DNA of 8,513 nt. Source: an uncultured Coriobacteriaceae bacterium (lineage in GTDB: Bacteria > Actinomycetota > Coriobacteriia > Coriobacteriales > Eggerthellaceae). The stretch spans positions 1 through 8,513 of the forward strand of contig URRZ01000081.1 in assembly GCA_900550385.1 (NCBI GenBank). Direction: 5' to 3'. Positions 1 to 6,678 of this stretch are shown here, piece after piece (the first letter of the stretch is position 1; each line of letters opens with the position of its first letter). The notes under the pieces are model-generated. The model was given only the letters and a program-made list of their open reading frames with translations. It had not been told where the DNA came from and did not search any database. Both the position numbers and the translations under genes were made by a program.

Positions 1-951
1 CACGTCCACCAGCTCCACCGCCTGAGCGATGTTGTTGGCGAAGGGGTTGTACTCGGGGGGGCGCAGCCCCGCCTTGGCGGCGGCGTAGCGCGCGTCCTTG
101 GAAAGCGCGTCCCAGCTGGCGTTCACGCGGGCCAGGGCCGCCGTCATGTAGGGATGCCCCGTGCGGCGCGCCCGGGCGAGGAAGGCGGCAGAGTGCCCCA
201 CCGGGTACTCCTCGATCTCCTCTTCCACGTCCTGGGCACTGAAATCGTAGCCGGCGCGAACGAAGCGCAGGGTGTCGGAGGTGCACACCGGGTAAGCATC
301 AGGCGCCACCATGGCGAGCAGGTCGCCCTCCGTCTGCACATCCACGGTGTCGAAGTCGCGGAACAGATCGACGCTGGCTAAGGCGAACTCGCGCGTGGCA
401 TCCATGGCCTCGGCCAGACGCAGGTACTCGTCGGCGGAGATCTCGTGGGTGAACCCGCCCACCACCGCCGTGATGGGATGGATGGACCGGCCGCCCACCA
501 GGGTGCACAGCTCGTTGCCCAGCGCCTTCAGCCCCAATGCGCGCTCGAACAGCTCCGGGTTGCCCTCGGCCAACGGGAACACCGACTTGTGGCCCAAGAA
601 GTCCGGAGCGGCGAACACGAACAGGTGCGTGCCGTGGTTCTGCAGGTAGGAGCCGTAGAGCAGAAGCTCGCGCAGGGCCTCGGTGCGGTCGGTCACTTCC
701 ACACCGAAGACCTGCTCGATGGCGCGCAGGTCGGTGACGACGTGGCTCGACGAGCAGATGCCGCAGACGCGGGAAGCGATGTAGGGCACCTCTTCGAAGG
801 AGCGGCCCCGCACCATGGATTCGAACAGGCGCGCCGGCTCCACCACGGCCATCTCGCAGGTCGTGACCTGGCCGTCCTCGATAACGAGGCGGATGTCGCC
901 GTGGCCCTCGACGCGGGCGATGTGGTCGACGGAAATCTCGGTGGCGGCCAT
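1..951 (-). CDS. [NiFe] hydrogenase large (alpha) subunit, partial (C-terminus off window)
   Basis: Catalytic subunit that would carry the NiFe centre for reversible H2 oxidation. The first 317 codons are present; the frame is still open at base 1. Seen: an N-terminal RVEGHGDI motif (residues 13-20), the L1 nickel-binding motif RVCGICSSSH (61-70, with C63, C66 and H70), and GGRSIHP...VVGGF (153-167), all typical of [NiFe] hydrogenase large subunits. The second nickel-binding motif (DPCxxC) and the maturation-protease tail would lie beyond the window, so completeness cannot be judged. The ATG at 951 follows the small-subunit stop by 4 bases and has a GGGGAGGAG ribosome site inside the end of that gene, indicating translational coupling. 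As the fourth gene after beta, gamma and small subunit it corresponds to hydA of group 3b sulfhydrogenases. The family call is near certain; the subgroup rests on gene order and partners. Confidence 0.95.
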   Translation of the reverse strand, partial: MAATEISVDHIARVEGHGDIRLVIEDGQVTTCEMAVVEPARLFESMVRGRSFEEVPYIASRVCGICSSSHVVTDLRAIEQVFGVEVTDRTEALRELLLYGSYLQNHGTHLFVFAAPDFLGHKSVFPLAEGNPELFERALGLKALGNELCTLVGGRSIHPITAVVGGFTHEISADEYLRLAEAMDATREFALASVDLFRDFDTVDVQTEGDLLAMVAPDAYPVCTSDTLRFVRAGYDFSAQDVEEEIEEYPVGHSAAFLARARRTGHPYMTAALARVNASWDALSKDARYAAAKAGLRPPEYNPFANNIAQAVELVDV

Positions 952-955
952 GAGG

Positions 956-1744
956 TTACTCCTCCCCTTGCGCGGCGTTTATCGCCACGGCGTTGAACAT
1001 CTCCAGGGCGTCGTTGAAGCGCGCGACCTCAAGGCCGCGCTTTCCCACGACGTAGCGGGCGGCCTCCACGTTGGAATCGGGAGAGAGCCCCGCGCAGCCG
1101 TTGCAGGGACGGCCCAGCGCCGGGCACTTCGCCCCGCAGCCGGCCCGGGTCACGAGTCCCAGGCACATGACGCCCTGCTTGTAGAAGCACCCCTTCTCGT
1201 TGCGGGAGCACTCGCCACACAAAGCCGAGGTGGCCGGCAGCCGGTTGCTTCCATAGAGAACGCCGTCGAGCACGCGCACGAACTCGAAGGGGTCAATCGG
1301 GCAGCAGCGCACCTCTGCGTCCACGTCGATAACGTCCGACACGGGCCGCGGCGCCAACAGGTCGCCGCAGGCATCGGGCGCCGCATCGCCGTAGACGGCC
1401 TCCACATGACCCGCCAGATCGCCTGAGGCCATGCCGGGAATGCCGCCGGTGACGGCGCACGATCCGATGGCGATCACGCTCCCCGCGCGCTCGCGGGCGC
1501 GGCGTACCGTCTCGGCCGCCTCCTCGGTGGTGACGGCCCCCTCGATGACGGCCACGTCGAACTCGTCGGGCATCGGCACCGAGCTTGTCAGCTGCCAGTA
1601 TCCCAGATCGATCTGGCCGAGCACGTCCATGAGGTGGCGCTCGATGTTCGTGATGTTGATCTGGCAGCCGAAGCAGCTGGCCAGGCCGATAACGACCACG
1701 CGGGGAGCACGGCGCTCGGCGGTCGGTGACAGGTTCTCGCTCAT
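956..1744 (-). CDS. [NiFe] hydrogenase small (delta) subunit
   Basis: Electron-transfer subunit that pairs with the large subunit. The 262-residue protein has no twin-arginine signal, so it should be cytoplasmic. Seen: SCFGC (C24, C27), an EGAV motif (68-71), GSCAVTGGIPG (C96) and CCPIDP (C147/C148), which together form the proximal 4Fe-4S site. A cysteine-rich C-terminal part has C176, C179, C186, C194 and C203, C207, C214, C217, enough for two more 4Fe-4S clusters. This three-cluster soluble form is typical of group 3 hydrogenases; the NuoB-like subunit of complex I lacks the C-terminal clusters. The ATG directly abuts the gamma stop (ATG-TAA-ATG on the coding strand), so the start is coupled; an AGGGG sits about 11 bases upstream. 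It corresponds to hydD of the hydBGDA order. Confidence 0.95.
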   Translation of the reverse strand: MSENLSPTAERRAPRVVVIGLASCFGCQINITNIERHLMDVLGQIDLGYWQLTSSVPMPDEFDVAVIEGAVTTEEAAETVRRARERAGSVIAIGSCAVTGGIPGMASGDLAGHVEAVYGDAAPDACGDLLAPRPVSDVIDVDAEVRCCPIDPFEFVRVLDGVLYGSNRLPATSALCGECSRNEKGCFYKQGVMCLGLVTRAGCGAKCPALGRPCNGCAGLSPDSNVEAARYVVGKRGLEVARFNDALEMFNAVAINAAQGEE

Positions 1745-2656
1745 TTACATCGACCCCTGAATGTTCTTGGCTTCCCAATAGTTGAAGACGGGCCCGTCGA
1801 TACAGCAGTACTGATGGCCCACCTGGCAGTGCCCGCACTTGCCCACGCCGCACTTCATGTGGCGCTCGAAGCTCATGTAGATACGATCGTAGGGGATGTC
1901 CTTCTTGCGCATCTCCTGCACGACGAACCGGTACATGATCGGCGGCCCGCAAAGGGCGCCGAAGGTGTTCGTCGGGTCGATCTCCAAGTGCTCGAACGGC
2001 TTGGTGACCAGCCCCACTTCCCCATCCCACGTATCGTCGGGATGATCCACGGTCAGGTGCAGCTCGAAATCCTTGCGGTGCTTCCACATCTCGAACTGGT
2101 TGCGGAACATGACCTCGGAGGGATTCTTGGAACCGTAGATGATCGTGACCTTTCCGAACTCGCTGCGCTCGTCGTGGATGTTGTTGATGAGCGAGCGCAG
2201 GGGCGCGATCCCCAGGCCGCCCGCCACCAGCAGGATGTCGTGGCCGCGCATCTCGTCGATGGGGAACCCGCGGCCGTAGGGCCCGCGGATGCCCACGATG
2301 TCGCCGCACTGCAGCTTGTGGAGCGCCTCGGTGAAGCGGCCCGCGCGGCGGATGCACAACTCGATGAAGCCGTGCTTGGTGGGCGAGCTGGAGATGGAGA
2401 TGGGCGCCTCGCCCACGCCGAACAGCGACAGCTCGACGAACTGGCCGGGCGCATGGTGGAAGGCCTCGCGGACGCGCTCGTCGATGAGGCGGAACTCGAA
2501 CAGCTTCTCGTGCTCGGTCAGGTCGGTGATGGAGGTGATGCGCGCCTGCCAGGGGCGGTAGGGGTTCGCCGCCATCAGCTGGGCGCCGTCGCGCTGCTCG
2601 GAGGGTTCCGAGAGCGGGCGGACGCGGACCGTGGAAACAGCGCAGCTACCGGGCAT
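1745..2656 (-). CDS. Hydrogenase gamma subunit, FAD/NAD(P)-binding oxidoreductase with 2Fe-2S
   Basis: Diaphorase-type subunit exchanging electrons between NAD(P)(H) and the iron-sulfur chain. The 303-residue protein has the ferredoxin-reductase/PyrK layout. FAD-binding strands include APGQFVEL (69-76) and APISISSSP (84-92). Next come GPYGRGFP (125-132) and the dinucleotide-binding loop VAGGLGIAPLRSL (144-156). A C-terminal 2Fe-2S site CGVGKCGHC...CC has C269, C274, C277 and C284/C285. The PGQF, GEAPIS and MKCGVGKCGHC segments closely resemble the gamma subunit of archaeal sulfhydrogenases as I know that family. The chosen ATG overlaps the end of beta by 11 bases and has a strong ribosome site (AAAGGAAGGGGG, 2663-2674). 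Homology to the family begins only near residue 31, so the ATG at 2575 (residue 28) is an alternative start, but it has no ribosome site. NAD versus NADP preference cannot be read from the sequence. Confidence 0.93.
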   Translation of the reverse strand: MPGSCAVSTVRVRPLSEPSEQRDGAQLMAANPYRPWQARITSITDLTEHEKLFEFRLIDERVREAFHHAPGQFVELSLFGVGEAPISISSSPTKHGFIELCIRRAGRFTEALHKLQCGDIVGIRGPYGRGFPIDEMRGHDILLVAGGLGIAPLRSLINNIHDERSEFGKVTIIYGSKNPSEVMFRNQFEMWKHRKDFELHLTVDHPDDTWDGEVGLVTKPFEHLEIDPTNTFGALCGPPIMYRFVVQEMRKKDIPYDRIYMSFERHMKCGVGKCGHCQVGHQYCCIDGPVFNYWEAKNIQGSM

Positions 2657-3683
2657 CGGCGGCCCCCTTCCTTTCGAAGAACTTCAGCACCTCGATGGGG
2701 TTGATGTTGGCCTTGCACGCCTTCACGCAGCGCCCGCATCCCACGCACAGCATGCGGTCGTGGGTCGCCAGGAAGCCGTTGAGCTTGTGGTACATGCGAT
2801 GGCGCACGCGCACGGCGCCGGTCGAGCGGAAGTTGTGGTCCCCCGCCACGCGGGCGAACTGCGGGGCGGTGCAGGCGTCCCAGGTGCGCTCGCGCCGGCC
2901 CGTCTTGCCGTCCGGGTCGAGCGTGTCGCTTATGTCGAAGCAGAAGCAGGTGGGGCACACCGCCGAGCACGCCGTGCACGACAGGCACCGGCCGCCCAGC
3001 TCGTCCCAGAACGGATCGTCGTGGAAGGCGTCCATGAGCATGGCCACCTCCTGGATCTTGGGGATCTCGGGGTTGAACGCCGCCTGGCGCCGACGCGTGG
3101 CGTGGCGGAACTCGATGCGCTCGGCATCGGTGGCCTCGCGGGGGTTGCAGGCCGCCTCCAGGATGTTGGCGGCGTCGACGCTGGAAATGCTGACCAAGTA
3201 CTTCCCGCCGATGTCCTGCAGGAACAGGTCGTAGCCGAAGCGGGCCTCGTCCGAACTCCAAAGATGACAGAAGCAGGTGGCGGTGGGCATGCAGCTGATG
3301 CCCACGATGAGCGTCGCCTCCCGGCGCGCGATGTAGTAGGGGTCGGGATAGCGGCCGTCCTTGAACACCACGTCCAAGCGGTTGAGCGCGTTGATGTCGC
3401 AGGCATGCGCGCCGAAGATGACGCGCGGGGTTATCTCCGCCGTGAAGTCGGTCACCTCGTTGCCCTGAGCGTCGAAGGTCATCAGCGTCTCCTCCGAGGG
3501 GAGGAAGTACTTCTTGGGCGAGCCGACCGTGGTCTCGTAGTTCAAGTCGATCTCGTCGGGCGAGGAGACGACGTCGAAGACGTGCACATCCCCCCTCCTG
3601 ACCGGGGCGACCACCTCGTGGGTCTCCATGAACGCGGAAACGAGCGCCGGCAGCTCCGACGCCTCTATCACTCTGTACAGCAT
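2646..3683 (-). CDS. Hydrogenase beta subunit, 4Fe-4S dicluster protein (HydB/AsrA family)
   Basis: First gene of the hydrogenase operon; it relays electrons between the gamma flavoprotein and the small subunit. The 345-residue protein has an N-terminal family domain with a GAHACDINAL motif (91-100) and a cysteine group at C131, C137 and C139. The C-terminal half has two 4Fe-4S motifs: CLSCTACSAVCP (C233, C236, C239, C243, with C246 and C248 close by) and CVGCGRCVKACKANINP (C313, C316, C319, C323). The same family includes the A subunit of anaerobic sulfite reductase (AsrA). The hydrogenase small and large subunits immediately downstream, and the absence of an AsrC-like siroheme gene in the operon, favour the hydrogenase role. 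The start ATG at 3683 lies only 46 bases after the ndk terminator stem and has a weak ribosome site (GGGACGAGAG). The gene overlaps gamma by 11 bases. Confidence 0.92.
   Translation of the reverse strand: MLYRVIEASELPALVSAFMETHEVVAPVRRGDVHVFDVVSSPDEIDLNYETTVGSPKKYFLPSEETLMTFDAQGNEVTDFTAEITPRVIFGAHACDINALNRLDVVFKDGRYPDPYYIARREATLIVGISCMPTATCFCHLWSSDEARFGYDLFLQDIGGKYLVSISSVDAANILEAACNPREATDAERIEFRHATRRRQAAFNPEIPKIQEVAMLMDAFHDDPFWDELGGRCLSCTACSAVCPTCFCFDISDTLDPDGKTGRRERTWDACTAPQFARVAGDHNFRSTGAVRVRHRMYHKLNGFLATHDRMLCVGCGRCVKACKANINPIEVLKFFERKGAADAR
2663..2674 (-). promoter_or_regulatory. Ribosome binding site for the gamma subunit
   Basis: The coding strand reads AAAGGAAGGGGG, ending 6 bases before the ATG at 2656. 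It lies inside the beta gene. It is the reason for preferring this start over the ATG at 2575, which lacks a purine-rich site. Confidence 0.6.
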
Positions 3684-3719
3684 GCTCTCGTCCCGTCTCG
3701 TCTGGAAGATGCCTTGCCG

Positions 3720-3783
3720 CTAAACGAAAGGCCCCGGCCGCCGAGCCGCCTCGAGCCTTCGAGGTGGACCGGCAGCCGGGGCC
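3720..3783 (-). terminator. Intrinsic terminator after ndk
   Basis: A two-part hairpin. The outer arms GGCCCCGGC (3730-3738) and GCCGGGGCC (3775-3783) pair perfectly over 9 bp. The inner arms 3746-3754 and 3759-3767 pair over 9 bp with one G-U pair and a 4-base loop. On the minus strand the stem is followed by CTTTCGTTTA, a T-rich though not pure-T tail. It lies 31 bases past the ndk stop, the right place for ending ndk transcription. It could also act as an attenuator for the hydrogenase operon that starts 46 bases further on. Confidence 0.75.
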
Positions 3784-3814
3784 CTGAAGCCTTGCTCCTC
3801 GCCTTCCCTGCAGG

Positions 3815-4225
3815 CTACTCCGCGGGGAAGAAGACGCCGATCTCGCGCTCGGCGGACTCGGGGGAATCCGATCCATGGATGACATTTTCATCCATGATGA
3901 GGCCGAAATCGCCGCGAATCGTGCCGGGGGCCGCTTCGGCCGGATTAGTGGCGCCCATCAGCGTGCGCACCTTCGCCACCGCGCCCTCGCCGGAGACGAC
4001 CATCTTGACCACGGGGCCGGAGGTGATGTAGGAGATGAGGCCGTCGTAGAACGGCTTGCCCTCGTGCTCGGCGTAGTTCTGCTTGGCCTGCTCGGGCGTG
4101 ACCATGCCCAGCTCCATGCGCTCGATCTTCAGACCGGCGCGCTCGAAGCGGTTGACGATCTCGCCGATGTGGCCGTTGCGCACGCCGTCGGGCTTGATCA
4201 TGCTGTAGGTTCTCTGGATAGCCAT
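3815..4225 (-). CDS. ndk: Nucleoside diphosphate kinase
   Basis: Transfers the gamma-phosphate of ATP to nucleoside diphosphates through a phosphohistidine intermediate, balancing NTP and dNTP pools in the cytoplasm. The 136-residue protein is the usual bacterial length. Seen: TYSMIKPDGV with nucleotide-binding K11, a KPFYDGLISYITSGPVV segment (57-73), RTLMGATNP (87-95), and the active-site signature NVIHGSDSPESAEREI (114-129) with catalytic H117. The ATG at 4225 is preceded by AAAGGCAGGG as a modest ribosome site. The gene stands alone between two terminator-like hairpins, so it is probably monocistronic. I could not identify a convincing promoter in the 90 bases upstream; TATCGT at about 4237-4242 is a weak -10 candidate. 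That upstream stretch also has a short GCCGG/CCGGC hairpin (4279-4293) without a T-tail. Confidence 0.98.
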   Translation of the reverse strand: MAIQRTYSMIKPDGVRNGHIGEIVNRFERAGLKIERMELGMVTPEQAKQNYAEHEGKPFYDGLISYITSGPVVKMVVSGEGAVAKVRTLMGATNPAEAAPGTIRGDFGLIMDENVIHGSDSPESAEREIGVFFPAE

Positions 4226-4305
4226 AAAACCCTGCCTTTCGCTTTACGATACGGTTGCTTACCTTCTCTATGCTGCTAGCCGGACGCGCCGGCGATGAGC
4301 CGCGT

Positions 4306-4343
4306 GAAGACGAAGGCGGCGCCCCGGGAACCGGAACGCCGCC
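4306..4343 (-). terminator. Terminator-like hairpin after the TPR gene
   Basis: Arms GGCGGCG (4315-4321) and CGCCGCC (4337-4343) pair perfectly over 7 bp; a CCGG/CCGG pair (4324-4327 with 4331-4334) can form inside. On the minus strand the stem is followed by TTCGTCTTC (4314-4306). It begins 14 bases past the TPR gene stop. The tail is only moderately T-rich, so efficiency is uncertain. Confidence 0.6.
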
Positions 4344-4356
4344 CCATCGTCGATCG

Positions 4357-5709
4357 CTAGTTCTGGCTGGGGAAGTACAGCTCCACGCCCGCGACCTTCC
4401 AGCCGATCAGGTCGCGCGAGAGCATGATCCGGTAGTGGACCTCGCCGTCTTCGGGGGTCAGCGCCGTGGCGTAGACCGTCGAGGAGCTCATGGACTTCTC
4501 CATGCCGTCGATGCCGACGCTGGACGTCTGCACCACGAGGTCGGTCATGGAGGCGGCGTCCTCCTCCGAGACGCCCTCGGCGATGACCGTCTGCGACGCG
4601 TTGGACGGGTCGGCGAACAGCTGCTGGACGACGCTTTCCTGCGTCGGGAAGCCGAAGCCCTGGGTGTAGAGGAACGCGCACGCCCCCACCGCCAGCAGCA
4701 GGACGACGATGATGGCGATGAGGATCTTCAGCCCGACGCCGCGGCGCTTGCGCTCCTGCTTGGCGATGCCGCGGGACCACTGCTCCAACTCCTCGTCGGA
4801 GGCGGTGAAGAACCTATCGTCCTCCTGGGCGGGATAGGCCTGCTGGCCGTAGGCGTCGGCGTAGTAGTAGGGATCCTGCGCGTCGGCGTAGGCGTCCCCG
4901 CCCTCCTCGGGGTAGATGGTGCCGCCGTCGGCGGTGACGTCGATGCCGGACGTGTCGGCCACCGGGGATATCGCCTGGGTGATCTCGGAGGTGCCCTGCG
5001 CCACCGCCGCGATGGCGCGCTGGTAGTCGACGCTCGCCGAATCGCTGAGGAAGTAGGTCTTGTCGGCGATGGCCTGCTCGAAGGCGTTCACGGCCTTCTG
5101 CATCTGGCCGCTGGCGACGTAGGCCTGGCCCAGGTTCGCGCACAGCTTGTTGCGCGTGTCGGGCCGCATGTCGAACTGGAGCGCGCTCTCGTAGGAGGCC
5201 ACCGCGTCCCCGGGGCGCCCCAGCGCCATGAAGCAGATGCCCAGGTTCAGAAGCGCCTTGGTGGGGTCGGGGTTGGCCTCGTCGAGGGCGGCCTCGCGGA
5301 ACGCCACGCCCGCCTCGGCGGACTTGCCCAGCTTCAGCAGGGCGTTGCCCATGCCCATGTAGGCCTTGTAGGGGGAATCGTAGCGATCGTCGGCCACCGC
5401 GGCCTCGAAGTGCTTGACGGCGTCCTCGTAATCATGCAGCGACGCGTACGCCATGCCCAGGTTGTAGCTGACCGCCCCGCCCGCGCCGTAGGCGGCGTCG
5501 GCGGTCGCCTGGGTGTAGGCGTGGATCGCCTCGCCGGGGTTCTTCAGCTTGATGAGGCAGTTGCCGATCTGGTGGTAGATCAGGCCCGCCTCGCCGGGCC
5601 CCGCAGGGCTGGAAGGATCCTGCAGGCATTGGGTGAACAGGCCCAGCGCACCGTTGTAGTCCTTGGCGGCGTACGCCGCGCGCGCCTGTTGAAAGAGATC
5701 GTTGTTCAT
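4357..5709 (-). CDS. TPR-repeat membrane protein of unknown function
   Basis: I do not recognise a named family. Seen: about six tetratricopeptide-like helical repeats over residues 3-215 (for example SYNLGMAYASLHDYEDAVKH at 81-100 and NLGQAYVASGQMQKAVNAF at 192-210). An acidic, tyrosine- and alanine-rich linker follows (about 250-318), then a basic patch KQERKRRG (317-324) and a single membrane span (about 327-348). About 100 C-terminal residues end in WKVAGVELYFPSQN. The basic patch before the span predicts the TPR part inside the cell and the C-terminal domain outside. There is no signal peptide. A TPR scaffold inside with a small sensor or binding domain outside would fit, but that is inference. 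The ATG has a GAAGGA ribosome site. It lies 33 bases after the cyclophilin gene, so the two are probably co-transcribed. Confidence 0.9.
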   Translation of the reverse strand: MNNDLFQQARAAYAAKDYNGALGLFTQCLQDPSSPAGPGEAGLIYHQIGNCLIKLKNPGEAIHAYTQATADAAYGAGGAVSYNLGMAYASLHDYEDAVKHFEAAVADDRYDSPYKAYMGMGNALLKLGKSAEAGVAFREAALDEANPDPTKALLNLGICFMALGRPGDAVASYESALQFDMRPDTRNKLCANLGQAYVASGQMQKAVNAFEQAIADKTYFLSDSASVDYQRAIAAVAQGTSEITQAISPVADTSGIDVTADGGTIYPEEGGDAYADAQDPYYYADAYGQQAYPAQEDDRFFTASDEELEQWSRGIAKQERKRRGVGLKILIAIIVVLLLAVGACAFLYTQGFGFPTQESVVQQLFADPSNASQTVIAEGVSEEDAASMTDLVVQTSSVGIDGMEKSMSSSTVYATALTPEDGEVHYRIMLSRDLIGWKVAGVELYFPSQN

Positions 5710-5742
5710 CTGGTTCCTTCGGTTTCCCGGAACGGATCGGCG

Positions 5743-6276
5743 CTACTGTGCCGCGTTCTCGATTTCGATGGTCTCGATGACGTCGCCGACGCGCAGCTGC
5801 GAGATGACGTCCATGCCCTCGATGGTCTGGCCGAACACCGTGTAGCCGGAATCGAGCATCGGCTGGGCGCCCAGGCAGAAGTAGAACTGCGAGCCGGCGG
5901 AGTTGGGGTTCTGCGAGCGGGCCATGGCCAGCGCGCCGTCCTTGTGCTCGTTGTGCGGGTTGGTGGTGAACTCCTCCTTGATGGAGTAGCCGGGGCCGCC
6001 CGTGCCCAGGCCCGAGAAGGGCTTGCCGGCCTTCTCGACCACTTCCTCGGGGGTGAGGTCGCGCGTGTTGGGGCAGCCGCCCTGGATGACGAAGCCCGGC
6101 ACGTAGCGGTGGAACTTCAGGTTATCGTAGAAGCCCTTCTTGGCCAGCTCGACGAAGTTGCCCACATGGATGGGGGCGTCGGCGCCCGCAAGCTGCACGC
6201 GGATGGTGCCCTTGGAGGTCTTGAGGACGGCGATCTCCTCGCCCGTCGGCTGGTATTCGGGGGTGTACATGGCCAT
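5743..6276 (-). CDS. Cyclophilin-type peptidyl-prolyl cis-trans isomerase
   Basis: Catalyses proline cis-trans isomerisation during protein folding. The 177-residue protein has the cyclophilin core: FHRYVPGFVIQGGCPN (55-70, with catalytic R57 and Q65), GTGGPGY (91-97), MARSQNPNSAGSQFYF (118-133) and GYTVFGQTIEGMDVI (144-158). The tryptophan of the cyclosporin site in eukaryotic cyclophilins is not present at the matching place, as is common in bacterial members. There is no signal peptide or lipobox, so it is probably cytoplasmic. The frame stays open upstream to an ATG at 6381, but the ATG at 6276 is chosen because AAAGGAG lies 6 bases before it and cyclophilin similarity starts soon after. 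It is the first gene of a likely two-gene operon with the TPR protein, and an extended -10 promoter lies about 115 bases upstream. Confidence 0.96.
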   Translation of the reverse strand: MAMYTPEYQPTGEEIAVLKTSKGTIRVQLAGADAPIHVGNFVELAKKGFYDNLKFHRYVPGFVIQGGCPNTRDLTPEEVVEKAGKPFSGLGTGGPGYSIKEEFTTNPHNEHKDGALAMARSQNPNSAGSQFYFCLGAQPMLDSGYTVFGQTIEGMDVISQLRVGDVIETIEIENAAQ

Positions 6277-6282
6277 GATCGG

Positions 6283-6289
6283 CTCCTTT
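6283..6289 (-). promoter_or_regulatory. Ribosome binding site setting the cyclophilin start
   Basis: The coding strand reads AAAGGAG, 6 bases before the ATG at 6276. This decides the start against the upstream in-frame ATGs at 6381 and 6315. Confidence 0.8.
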
Positions 6290-6349
6290 GTTTCCGGTTG
6301 CCTTGTCCGGCGCATCGGGGCGCGTCCCTGATGCACGGCGCGATGACGG

Positions 6350-6370
6350 CGCGCGCCGAAAACGCGCGCG
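6350..6370 (-). repeat. Alternating CG hairpin in the cyclophilin leader
   Basis: Arms CGCGCGC (6350-6356) and GCGCGCG (6364-6370) pair perfectly around a 7-base A-rich loop. It lies between the proposed promoter and the ribosome site, so it would form in the 5' untranslated mRNA. No T-tail follows on the minus strand, which argues against a terminator. Confidence 0.5.
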
Positions 6371-6391
6371 GAACACCGCATACGAAAGAAG

Positions 6392-6400
6392 ATTCTAGCA
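6392..6400 (-). promoter_or_regulatory. Extended -10 promoter for the cyclophilin-TPR operon
   Basis: The minus strand reads TGCTAGAAT: a TGn extension plus TAGAAT, which matches TATAAT at 5 of 6 positions. No good -35 hexamer lies 16-18 bases upstream, which extended -10 promoters tolerate. Transcription would begin near 6385, giving a leader of about 109 bases. Confidence 0.5.
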
Positions 6401-6533
6401 GTATCCGCCCTCGATCAGGGAAAAACCTTACAACATCCACGGCAGGGGGCGCTTCCGGGCGTCCCGGGCCGCCAGCGAGCCGAGGCGGCCGACCGGAATC
6501 GGCGCATGGCGCGAAATGGCACGCGGTGCGCGG
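6401..6533. other. Intergenic stretch with GC-rich inverted repeats
   Basis: This is the remainder of the gap between the cyclophilin gene and the tRNA-Glu terminator. I see no gene in it on either strand. It holds a perfect inverted repeat GGCCGCC/GGCGGCC (6467-6473 and 6484-6490) and a smaller GCCGA/TCGGC pair (6488-6492 and 6499-6503). Neither is followed by a T-run, so they are not clear terminators, and chance in GC-rich DNA is possible. Confidence 0.4.
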
Positions 6534-6578
6534 AGGAAAAAGAAAGCAGGCCAGAGTCGATTCGACTTCCGACCTGCT
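6534..6578 (-). terminator. Intrinsic terminator of tRNA-Glu
   Basis: A nearly continuous hairpin at 6545-6578 with outer arms AGCAGG and CCTGCT and inner arms GTCGA and TCGAC. On the minus strand it is followed by TTTCTTTTT (from 6544 downward), the best U-tract in the window. It starts 9 bases past the encoded CCA of the tRNA. Confidence 0.88.
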
Positions 6579-6587
6579 AAAACTCGA

Positions 6588-6662
6588 TGGTGCCCCCAAC
6601 GGGAATCGAACCCGTGTCTCAGCCTTGAAAGGGCCGCGTCCTGACCTCTAGACTATGGGGAC
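6588..6662 (-). tRNA. tRNA-Glu (UUC anticodon)
   Basis: The minus strand folds as a complete cloverleaf. The acceptor arms are GTCCCCA and TGGGGGC, with one T-G pair at the second position. The anticodon stem CGGCC/GGCTG closes the loop CTTTCAA, giving anticodon TTC, which reads GAA and GAG. The T arm is ACGGG-TTCGAAT-CCCGT. The discriminator base is A, and the CCA end is encoded at 6588-6590. The gene has its own promoter upstream and a strong terminator downstream, so it is a single-gene transcription unit. Confidence 0.97.
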
Positions 6663-6678
6663 GGATAGGCTCTCTTTT

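Noticed and set aside
956..1744. Reading the small subunit as NuoB of complex I
   Set aside because: It has the hydrogenase motif set plus eight C-terminal cysteines for two more clusters, which NuoB lacks, and its partner has an intact nickel-binding CGIC motif.
1745..3683. Reading beta and gamma as AsrA/AsrB of anaerobic sulfite reductase
   Set aside because: The families are related, but the next two genes in the same tightly packed operon are hydrogenase small and large subunits, not a siroheme AsrC protein.
2631..4031. A 466-codon plus-strand open frame opposite the beta subunit and ndk
   Set aside because: Antisense shadow of genes with clear iron-sulfur and kinase motifs; composition bias only, and no ribosome site or motif.
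6277..6381. Upstream start (ATG at 6381) adding 35 residues to the cyclophilin
   Set aside because: The added part is arginine-rich and covers the leader hairpin; the ATG at 6276 has a consensus ribosome site and fits the family length.
4255..6651. A 798-codon open frame on the plus strand covering the TPR and cyclophilin genes
   Set aside because: It lies antisense to two well-supported genes, its product is dominated by V, G, A, R, L and H as expected from the complement of GC-rich codons, and no family motif appears.
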